From positions 62,001-126,000 of the forward strand of contig CALUXS010000001.1 of the NCBI GenBank assembly GCA_944324805.1: 64,000 nucleotides of DNA, read 5' to 3'. Position 1 is the first letter of the stretch. Each line of letters starts with the position of its first letter. The notes beneath the pieces are model-generated. The model saw nothing but the letters and a program-made list of their open reading frames with translations, was not told the origin of the DNA and ran no database searches. The position numbers and the translations under genes were made by a program. Of this stretch, positions 46,868 through 53,383 are shown piece after piece. The DNA is from an uncultured Acholeplasmatales bacterium (GTDB taxonomy: Bacteria > Bacillota_I > Bacilli_A > Acholeplasmatales > Anaeroplasmataceae).

Positions 46868-47230
46868 GTGGAGGCAGGACGTTCTTTGAAAATTTGATAT
46901 ACATTTCATCAAATACGTTCCTGTTGTTATTCCGAGAGGATAAGCACGTTAATAAGTACGCCAAGACCTTTTATAAATATAAGAGCGAGCGATTAAATAC
47001 TTGATTATAAAATTAGGTTGCTCCTAATATTGCGATAACAGACAACAGGGTTAAAGATACTCCTGCCTAGCCACAGACTCACGCAATGGGGGCAGTCTTG
47101 AGCGAACCTCAAGAGGGTGAAATTCCCGTGAGATTGACTAGCAGTCAATCGTTTGATGATTTCCCGTAGGCTGAGGGGTTTCGAGGAGAAATATCAGTTA
47201 TAAAAACAAAATAAAAATAAAGATAAATTA
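46868..47230 (+). ncRNA. candidate structured non-coding RNA of the element
   Basis: This 360-base stretch holds no plausible gene but many complementary segments. AGGCAGGA (46872-46879) can pair with TCCTGCCT (47061-47068); TTTGAT/ATCAAA (46893/46908) is local; CCTGTTG (46920-46926) can pair with CAACAGG (47043-47049); ATTAGG/CCTAAT (47012/47023) is a hairpin; CTCACG (47078-47083) pairs with CGTGAG (47127-47132) and encloses CTTGAG-CGAAC-CTCAAG (47097-47113); GATTGACT-AGC-AGTCAATC is at 47132-47150. It is flanked by a terminator on each side. Local base composition is clearly less AT-rich than neighbouring genes. I cannot assign a known RNA family. Confidence 0.6.
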
Positions 47231-47261
47231 AGCCAGAGTATGCCCATACTTTGGCTTTTAT
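47231..47261 (+). terminator. terminator of the candidate RNA
   Basis: AGCCAGAGTATG and CATACTTTGGCT (12 bp, one G-T pair, 2-base loop) followed by TTTTA. It lies upstream of the next gene's GGAGGA. Confidence 0.88.
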
Positions 47262-47282
47262 ACATAAAGGAGGAGAATGTAT

Positions 47283-47483
47283 ATGAAAAGAAAAAGATAT
47301 AAAGTGAGAATTAAACTGATATTTGAAACTACAATGGATCATTCACAAGAAAGTATGGTTAAAGCCAAACAGGATGTAGATAGAGTATTGACTGATTATT
47401 TAAAAAATAAAAAGTTAAATATATTAAACTTATTTCAAGAGCCACCACGAATTATCTATAAAGTTGAAAAATATGACAGATGA
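47283..47483 (+). CDS. small basic element protein (66 residues)
   Basis: A 66-residue basic protein (MKRKRYKVRIKLIFETTMDHS). I prefer the ATG at 47283, 9 bases from GGAGG, over that at 47277, which is only 3 bases away. No family recognised. It resembles the protein at 47848 in size and general pattern (short, basic, with an alpha-helical VDRVL or VEDVL region) and the two may be paralogues. It overlaps the MazF gene by 11 bases, so it could be the partner antitoxin, which is only inference. Confidence 0.55.
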   Translation: MKRKRYKVRIKLIFETTMDHSQESMVKAKQDVDRVLTDYLKNKKLNILNLFQEPPRIIYKVEKYDR

Positions 47484-47835
47484 TATAAAAAAGGGCGATA
47501 TTTATTATGCTTCTTTAAATCCGATAATAGGGAGTGAACAGAGTGGCAATAGACCGGTGGTAATTGTCCAAAATAATATTGGTAATAAATATAGTCCTAC
47601 TGTGCTTATAGCACCTATTACAAGTAAAGTTAATTCAAAGCCTAATTTACCTACACACGTTATTATTAAGAAAAATGGAAAGATAACTCACGATTCGATT
47701 ATTTTAATTGAACAAATAAGAGTAATTGATAAGCAGAGATTACAAGAATATCTTTGTAAAATAGAGCCAGAAAAAATTGACGAGATAAATAAGGCAATGA
47801 TAGAGGCTTTTGATATAACTAATAAATATAAATGA
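47473..47835 (+). CDS. type II toxin-antitoxin toxin, PemK/MazF family
   Basis: The 120-residue protein has the MazF fold signature: IKKGDIYYASLNPIIGSEQSGNRPVVIVQNN, then SPTVLIAPITSK, and IILIEQIRVIDKQRL. MazF-type toxins are ribosome-independent RNases that cut mRNA at short motifs. The start at ATG 47473 overlaps the upstream small gene; a TTG 9 bases earlier is an alternative. No recognisable MazE antitoxin lies next to it; the candidates are the small proteins at 47283 and 47848. Confidence 0.88.
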   Translation: MTDDIKKGDIYYASLNPIIGSEQSGNRPVVIVQNNIGNKYSPTVLIAPITSKVNSKPNLPTHVIIKKNGKITHDSIILIEQIRVIDKQRLQEYLCKIEPEKIDEINKAMIEAFDITNKYK

Positions 47836-47847
47836 AAGGGAACAGAT

Positions 47848-48048
47848 ATGTTAAAAAAAAGAAAAGACTTTATAGTCAGTGTGATATGCAATGGTGGAGT
47901 TGATGATATACAAGTTAAAGCAAGTAATCGCAAGGAAGCAATGCAGATGGTTGAAGATGTGTTGCTTAAATGCGATATTTTTGGTTTTAAATCAAGTGAT
48001 GAGTTTGATTTAAAAGTTAGAAAGATAAGAAAGAGGAGATATATATAA
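47848..48048 (+). CDS. small basic element protein (66 residues)
   Basis: A 66-residue protein with AAAGGGAA upstream. It begins MLKKRKDFIVSVICNGGVDDIQVKAS and contains a helix (RKEAMQMVEDVLLK). No known family. Its stop overlaps the next ATG by 1 base, so expression is coupled. Possible antitoxin for the preceding MazF or a recombination accessory protein. Confidence 0.6.
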   Translation: MLKKRKDFIVSVICNGGVDDIQVKASNRKEAMQMVEDVLLKCDIFGFKSSDEFDLKVRKIRKRRYI

Positions 48049-48323
48049 TGAATAAATATGATATTAAGTCATTAGAACGAAAATTAGAAAAATGTAAGAG
48101 TATGTCATTAGATGATGTAAGTCTTAATGACGTTGATGAAATAACAGACATTAAAATAGATAAGAGAAAATCAAGTAATGAAAGAATACTTGATTTTTTA
48201 AATAAAGTAAAAAATCCTTATATTTTTAAAGTTAAAGGTAAATTAGTAAGGATAAGGTTCTCTGATACAGAAAAAACTGCTGATGATTGTTTGACTAATG
48301 TACTAAAAAATTTATATAGATAG
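48048..48323 (+). CDS. DUF6870-like small element protein
   Basis: The 91-residue protein contains the pattern ITDIKIDKRKSSNERILDFLNKVKNPYIFKVKGKLVRIRFSDTEKTADDCL. This matches what I remember of a small family (DUF6870) found next to recombinase genes in Firmicutes mobile elements. Function unknown; position suggests recombination accessory. It overlaps the upstream gene by 1 base. Confidence 0.65.
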   Translation: MNKYDIKSLERKLEKCKSMSLDDVSLNDVDEITDIKIDKRKSSNERILDFLNKVKNPYIFKVKGKLVRIRFSDTEKTADDCLTNVLKNLYR

Positions 48324-48411
48324 TCAAGTCTGCAAAACTAAAATTTCCACCTTCGTAAAAAAAACAAATTTGAATTATGATTTATTCATAATTTGAAAGG
48401 AGGAGGTGAAA

Positions 48412-50124
48412 ATGGCAGGTCGTGGAAATAAAAAGCAGAGTAGAAAAAATGATGAAAATAAGAGATGGCTACTAGGTGTATATGGAAGAAGATCATTTGA
48501 TGATGGAGAAAATAGTGAATCTTATACTATTAAAAATCAAAAGGCATTAATAGAATCTTTTATAGAAAATCTGCCAAATGTAGAAATTGAAGATTATTAT
48601 ATTGATGATGGATATACTGGTACTAATTTTGAAAGACCGGGATTTAAAAGAATGTTACAAGATGTATTAAACGGTAAAATAAATGGAATTATTGTAAAAG
48701 ACTTATCAAGGTTAGGGAGAAATCATAAAGAGGTTGGAAAATATATTGAAGAAATATTTCCAATATATGATATAAGAATTATCTCTGTAAATGATAATGT
48801 TGATTCGTATTTAGACCCAGAATCAATAAGTAGTTTGATAGTACCAGTAAAAAATCTTATGAATGAAAATTATTCAAGGGATTTGTCAAAAAAGGTTTCT
48901 AGTGCTTATGAAATTATGGCAAAGGGTGGACAATTTGTTGCAGGAACTCCACCTTATGGATATATGTTAGACCCAGAAGATAAACATCATTTAATACCAG
49001 ATCACAACGAAGTAGATGTAGTAAAAAAAATATTTGATATGGCTTTATCAGGGAGTGGTCGACCAACGATTTGCCAGTATCTTAATGATAATGGAATTTT
49101 GTGCAGAAAAGAATTACAAAGGAGGAAAAAAAGAAAACTTACATTAGAACCTTTTGAAATAAAGTCACAATATTTATGGAGTACATCTACAATTGGTAGA
49201 ATGCTTCATAATGAAGTGTATATCGGAAATCTAGTACAATTAAAAACTACAAGGGCTACTTTTGGATGTAAAAAAATTATTTCTAAAGATGAAGATGAAT
49301 GTGTTCGCTCTGAAAACACTCACGAGGGAATAATACCCAAAGAAGATTTTTATAAAGTTCAAACCATAATAAAGCAAAATGATAAAAAGAAAACACATAA
49401 TACACCAATAAACTACTCAATATTTAGGGGAATACTGAAATGTGCCGATTGTGGCAGAGCAATGACCAAACAAGAAGATTTTAGAGGCAAACGACAACTT
49501 TCAAACTATTTTTGTATGAGTTATTTGCAAGTAAGTAAATCTTGTTCATCACATAAGATAAAAACGAGTAATTTAGAAACTGCAGTATTAGAGGCAATTC
49601 AAGTACAAGTGAAATTAGTAATTGAATTAGAAAAAAGTTTGTCTAAACTGTATTTTAAGAATAATCAGAGTTCTATCGAAAATGAATATAAAAATAATGT
49701 AAAAATTTCAGAAATAAAAATATCTAATTTAAAAGAGCAAAAGAGAAAATATTATGAGGAATGGAAATTTGATAAATTAGAAAAAAGTGAATTTATTAAA
49801 TTATCTGAAGAAATCGAATCTAAAATTGCCAAGTTAAATGAGGACATAGAATTATATACATCAACATATAGGGAAAACATAAAGAAAATCAGAAAAAATG
49901 ATTATTGGATAGGTCATTATAAGAGAAATAGAAGAATTAAAAATCTTTCAAAAGAAGTCTTAAATGAATTAATAGAAGTTATCTATGTTAGAAAAGATGG
50001 TAGCCTAGACATTAAATTCAAATATCAAGATGAATATTTAGGATTAATAAATTATTTAGAAGAGGAGGAAGCAAAAATCAATGAAGAAATGGAAAATAGG
50101 GATTTATCGCAGGCGTTCATTTGA
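48412..50124 (+). CDS. large serine recombinase 1
   Basis: The 570-residue protein has the resolvase/invertase catalytic domain with Ser28 in GVYGRRSFD as expected nucleophile, DDGYTGTNFERPGFKRM, and KDLSRLGRNHKEVGKYIE; a recombinase domain; a zinc ribbon starting LKCADCGRAM (near residue 342) and completed by Cys residues in YFCMSY and SKSC; and a coiled coil at the C-terminus. Such enzymes integrate and excise elements at short att sites. The ATG at 48412 follows AAAGGAGGAGG; the GTG at 48406 lies within the site. It overlaps recombinase 2 by 44 bases. Confidence 0.93.
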   Translation: MAGRGNKKQSRKNDENKRWLLGVYGRRSFDDGENSESYTIKNQKALIESFIENLPNVEIEDYYIDDGYTGTNFERPGFKRMLQDVLNGKINGIIVKDLSRLGRNHKEVGKYIEEIFPIYDIRIISVNDNVDSYLDPESISSLIVPVKNLMNENYSRDLSKKVSSAYEIMAKGGQFVAGTPPYGYMLDPEDKHHLIPDHNEVDVVKKIFDMALSGSGRPTICQYLNDNGILCRKELQRRKKRKLTLEPFEIKSQYLWSTSTIGRMLHNEVYIGNLVQLKTTRATFGCKKIISKDEDECVRSENTHEGIIPKEDFYKVQTIIKQNDKKKTHNTPINYSIFRGILKCADCGRAMTKQEDFRGKRQLSNYFCMSYLQVSKSCSSHKIKTSNLETAVLEAIQVQVKLVIELEKSLSKLYFKNNQSSIENEYKNNVKISEIKISNLKEQKRKYYEEWKFDKLEKSEFIKLSEEIESKIAKLNEDIELYTSTYRENIKKIRKNDYWIGHYKRNRRIKNLSKEVLNELIEVIYVRKDGSLDIKFKYQDEYLGLINYLEEEEAKINEEMENRDLSQAFI

Positions 50125-51667
50125 TGAAAGAAATGAAGAAGAATCAAATAGTGTTGCTAATCAGAAAAGGCTTATAGATGATTATTTACTTGACAAAAAT
50201 GATATAATTGTATATAAAGACTACGTTGATGATGGATATACGGGAACAGATTTTAATAGACCGGGATATAAAAGAATGCTTAATGATATTAAAAATAGAA
50301 AAATAAATGGTGTAGTAGTAAAAGATTTATCAAGGTTGGGAAGAAATTATATAGAAGTCGGAAATTTTATTGATGAAATAGTACCACAATACAGTTTGAG
50401 ATTTATTTCAGTAAATGATAATGTCGATTCTATTAAAAATCCTAATATAATGCAGTCATTAGAAATACCATTTAAAAATCTTCTAAATGAAAGTTATTCT
50501 AAAGATTCATCAAAGAAAATGAGAACAGCATTAAAAGCCAGTAAAAAGTCAGGTAATTTTATAGGAAAAATTGCTCCTTATGGATACTTGAAAGATCCAG
50601 ATGATCCACATAAACTCATTATAGATAAAGACGCTGCAAATATAGTAAAAAGAATATTTGATTTAGCTTTAAAAGGTAGAAGCAAACAGGAAATAGTAGA
50701 AGAATTAACTAACAATAATATCTTGACACCAAGTGTTTATTTAAAAGAAAAGTATAATATAAAAGTTAGTAGAATTAGTCGTAGATGGAATACTAAAATG
50801 TTAGATACCATATTACAAAATAAAACATATATTGGCTCACTTGTTCAATGTAAGAGAACGAGAATAAGTCATAAAACACACAATATGGTAAGAGTTGCTG
50901 AAGATGAGTGGGTTGTTTCAAAGAAAAGACATAATGCTATTATTAAAGAAGAAATATTTAATCAAGTACAGGATATTTTATATAATAGAAATGTCAGAGT
51001 AAATAAAGAAGGAAAATTTTATAAATATACTGGTTTTTTAAAATGCTCAGAGTGTGGTGCCAATCTATATAGGAAAACTAAAATAAAAAACAATAAGGAA
51101 AAAGTATATTATTACTGTAGCACTTATTATAATACCAGACAATGTAATAAACATTATATACAAGAAAAAGAACTGGATGAAGTTGTTTTAGAAATTTTAA
51201 ATCAACACATAGAATTGGTATGTGATATTAGTAATAAAATTGAAGATGTTATTTCAGTTTCAAGAGTAGAGTATAATGCTAAATTAAAAGAAATTAGAAT
51301 AAGCGAAATAGAAAAAGAATTAGAAAAATATCAAGTATTACTAAACGAATTGGTAAAAGACTACCGATGTGACTTCATATCACAAGAAGATTATGATGAT
51401 TTTAAACAAAAATATTTATATGAAATAAATAAATTAAATATGGAGAAAGAAAATTTAGAAATCAGTAAAATTAATTCCTATAATTTGGATTGGATAAATA
51501 ACTTTAAAAAAACAGGAAAAATAAAAACGATAGACAGAAATATTGTAGATAGTTTTATTAAAGATATATTTGTTAATAATGAAAAAGGTGTAGATGTAAT
51601 ATTTAGGTATAAAGACGAATATGAAAATGCAGAAAGGTATCTAAAAAGTAAAAACAATGTGGTATAA
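50081..51667 (+). CDS. large serine recombinase 2
   Basis: The 528-residue protein has the same architecture: nucleophile Ser13 in GIYRRRSFD, DDGYTGTDFNRPGYKRM, KDLSRLGRNYIEVG, recombinase domain, zinc ribbon (LKCSECGANL and YYYCSTYY...QCNKHY), and a coiled coil. It is clearly homologous to recombinase 1 but diverged well beyond a recent duplication. The start lies in the 3' end of recombinase 1, with AGAGGAGG about 11 bases upstream. A pair of serine recombinases acting together is known for ccrA/ccrB in SCCmec. Its stop overlaps the outward-facing -10 box. Confidence 0.92.
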   Translation: MKKWKIGIYRRRSFDERNEEESNSVANQKRLIDDYLLDKNDIIVYKDYVDDGYTGTDFNRPGYKRMLNDIKNRKINGVVVKDLSRLGRNYIEVGNFIDEIVPQYSLRFISVNDNVDSIKNPNIMQSLEIPFKNLLNESYSKDSSKKMRTALKASKKSGNFIGKIAPYGYLKDPDDPHKLIIDKDAANIVKRIFDLALKGRSKQEIVEELTNNNILTPSVYLKEKYNIKVSRISRRWNTKMLDTILQNKTYIGSLVQCKRTRISHKTHNMVRVAEDEWVVSKKRHNAIIKEEIFNQVQDILYNRNVRVNKEGKFYKYTGFLKCSECGANLYRKTKIKNNKEKVYYYCSTYYNTRQCNKHYIQEKELDEVVLEILNQHIELVCDISNKIEDVISVSRVEYNAKLKEIRISEIEKELEKYQVLLNELVKDYRCDFISQEDYDDFKQKYLYEINKLNMEKENLEISKINSYNLDWINNFKKTGKIKTIDRNIVDSFIKDIFVNNEKGVDVIFRYKDEYENAERYLKSKNNVV

Positions 51668-51668
51668 T
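51660..51668 (+). promoter_or_regulatory. outward-facing extended -10 promoter of the element driving rbgA
   Basis: TGGTATAAT is an extended -10 (TGn-TATAAT) at 51660-51668, overlapping the stop of recombinase 2; no clear -35 box is seen. A short leader and AAGGAG precede the replacement rbgA start at 51727. Confidence 0.6.
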
Positions 51669-51726
51669 ATATAAGGAAAAACACTTGATTTAATTAAAAA
51701 TTTAGTGCGAAAGGAGTAGAATTTTT

Positions 51727-52611
51727 ATGAAGAACAATGAAATACAAGGGGGGTTGCATAAAAGTGTAATCAACTGGTTTCCAGGACATATGGCCAAGGC
51801 TAAAAAGGAACTAATGCAAAAATTAAAATTGGTAGATTTGGTGATTGAACTTAGAGATGCGAGAATTCCTTTTTCCTCCCAAAATCCACTTTTAAAAGAA
51901 TTGATTGGTAATAAACCAAGGCTTATAATTCTATCAAAATCATTAATGGCAGATCAAAACATTACGAAAAAGTTTATTGATTATTTCAATTCGGAAAATA
52001 TTTTAGCTTTAGATGTTGATCTTGTTAATGGTAAAAATGTCTCACTAATAAAAAACTATATTACAAAGGCAGCTAGTGAAATAATAAATAAAAGAGTGGC
52101 AAAAGGAATAATTAATAAAGAAGTAAAAATTATGGTTGTTGGTATACCAAATGTTGGAAAATCTACATTTATTAATAAACTTGCTAGCAAGCGCTCTTTG
52201 AATGTTGGTAATAGACCCGGTGTCACTAAATCGACAAATGTATGGATTAAAATAACTAATGAGTACCTACTTTTAGATACTCCAGGAATTTTATGGCCAA
52301 AATTTGAATCTGAAGATGTAGCTGCTAAATTAGCTCTTTGTGGAGCTATAAAGGATGAGCTTTTACCAATTCAAGATTTAACAATTTACGGGATAAATTA
52401 TTTGAAGGAGTATTATCCTCAAGCGTTGAAGGATAGATATAATTTGACAAATTTAGGAGATCCTCTTCAAATAATTGAAGAAATAGGTAAAAATCGTGGT
52501 GCCTTGAGACGTGGCGGAGAAATTGATTTAGATAAGGTATACAAATTATTTTTACAGGATGTAAAAAATGCCAAGTTAGGAGCAATAAGCTATGAGCGAC
52601 CAAGTGAATAA
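51727..52611 (+). CDS. rbgA: ribosome biogenesis GTPase RbgA (YlqF), N-terminus supplied by the element
   Basis: The 294-residue circularly permuted GTPase is needed for 50S assembly. The conserved protein begins at WFPGHMAKAKKEL (Trp17); the first 16 residues are encoded by the integrated element. G1 is GIPNVGKST (139-147) and G3 is DTPG. The G4 motif, NKxD in B. subtilis RbgA (in LLNKADKA), is SKSL here (residues 70-73), so nucleotide specificity may be changed. AAGGAG is the ribosome binding site. Overlaps rnhB by 20 bases. Confidence 0.92.
   Translation: MKNNEIQGGLHKSVINWFPGHMAKAKKELMQKLKLVDLVIELRDARIPFSSQNPLLKELIGNKPRLIILSKSLMADQNITKKFIDYFNSENILALDVDLVNGKNVSLIKNYITKAASEIINKRVAKGIINKEVKIMVVGIPNVGKSTFINKLASKRSLNVGNRPGVTKSTNVWIKITNEYLLLDTPGILWPKFESEDVAAKLALCGAIKDELLPIQDLTIYGINYLKEYYPQALKDRYNLTNLGDPLQIIEEIGKNRGALRRGGEIDLDKVYKLFLQDVKNAKLGAISYERPSE
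51750..51776 (+). other. attR: right half-site of the element
   Basis: The 25 bases 51750-51774 (start GGGGTTGCA, end GTAATCAAC) are an inverted copy of the left half-site 42363-42387. They are followed by the TG dinucleotide and the conserved rbgA codons. The half-site is translated as part of RbgA. Confidence 0.85.
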
Positions 52612-53257
52612 TATTTATAAAATAGAAGAAGAATTATTTGATAATGGAATCAGTTTAGTTTGTGGTGTAGATGAAGCCGGAAGAGGACCTTTAGCAGGGC
52701 CTGTTGTAATTGCGGCAGTTATTATGCCTGCTCTTGAAAGAATTGATGGAATAAATGATTCTAAAAAACTAAGTGCTAAAAAAAGAAGTGAGCTATATAA
52801 AATAATTAAAAAGAAGGCCCTTGCTATATCTGTAGTAATGATACATGAAAAGGAAATAGATGAACTTAATATTTATCAAGCTACAAAAAAAGGAATGCTA
52901 GAAGCAATATCTAAACTTAAAGTAGAACCTGAATATTGTTTGATAGATGCTATGCCTTTAAATGAGCTTACTTTACCGCATGATTCATTAATTCATGGTG
53001 ATGCTCGTTCTGCATCTATTGCAGCAGCAAGCATTATCGCTAAAGTTACTAGAGATGAATATATGGAAAAAATGGATTTTAAATATCCAAATTATGGTTT
53101 TAAGCGTCATAAAGGATATTGTACAAAATTACATAAGGAAGCATTAGAAAAATATGGTCCTTGTCCAATTCATAGAAAAACTTATTATCCTGTAAGTAAA
53201 TATTATTTAAAAGAAAGACAACTTTCATTTGATTTTGAAGAAGAATCTAAAAAATAG
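52592..53257 (+). CDS. rnhB: ribonuclease HII
   Basis: The 221-residue enzyme removes ribonucleotides from DNA and cuts RNA in RNA-DNA hybrids. It has the motif GVDEAGRGPLAGPVV with the first catalytic Asp-Glu, DSKKL, the ASIIAKVTRD block, and the Asp in YCLIDAMP. rbgA-rnhB is a conserved Firmicutes gene pair. It overlaps rbgA by 20 bases. Confidence 0.96.
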   Translation: MSDQVNNIYKIEEELFDNGISLVCGVDEAGRGPLAGPVVIAAVIMPALERIDGINDSKKLSAKKRSELYKIIKKKALAISVVMIHEKEIDELNIYQATKKGMLEAISKLKVEPEYCLIDAMPLNELTLPHDSLIHGDARSASIAAASIIAKVTRDEYMEKMDFKYPNYGFKRHKGYCTKLHKEALEKYGPCPIHRKTYYPVSKYYLKERQLSFDFEEESKK

Positions 53258-53271
53258 ATTTTTCTTTTTTT
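53244..53271 (+). terminator. terminator overlapping the rnhB stop
   Basis: AATCTA-AAAAA-TAGATT followed by TTTCTTTTTT. The rnhB stop codon lies in the 3' arm. Confidence 0.7.
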
Positions 53272-53321
53272 AAACTATATTTATTAATATAAATATAAAT
53301 AAAAAGTTACAAAATAAGCTA

Positions 53322-53349
53322 TTGACAATAAGAAAAATCAAAGTATACT
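53322..53349 (+). promoter_or_regulatory. promoter of topA
   Basis: TTGACA at 53322-53327, 16-base spacer, TATACT at 53344-53349, 34 bases before the TTG start. Confidence 0.8.
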
Positions 53350-53383
53350 AATAAAATGTAAAATAGACAATGAGGTGAGTTGG

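Larger units (their letters stand above)
42363..51776. mobile_element. 9.4-kb serine-recombinase integrated element in the 5' end of rbgA
   Basis: The element lies between the lepB stop and the conserved Trp-Phe-Pro-Gly-His of RbgA. Its ends are 25-base half-sites, inverted with respect to each other, each next to a TG dinucleotide (42361-42362 left, 51775-51776 right). Joining the outside flanks recreates an uninterrupted rbgA 5' end. Cargo: ParA, truncated ParB, an unknown protein with an XRE regulator, a frameshifted gene, a sigma-like factor, a candidate RNA, MazF-type toxin, small proteins, and two large serine recombinases at the right end. No relaxase or type IV secretion genes are present, so it cannot conjugate on its own and is probably a decayed or mobilisable derivative of a larger element. 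Confidence 0.85.

Noticed and set aside
46868-47230. Group II intron, tmRNA or RNase P in the structured segment
   Set aside because: No reverse transcriptase, no domain V-like sequence, no tRNA-like ends or class B RNase P core motifs were recognised.
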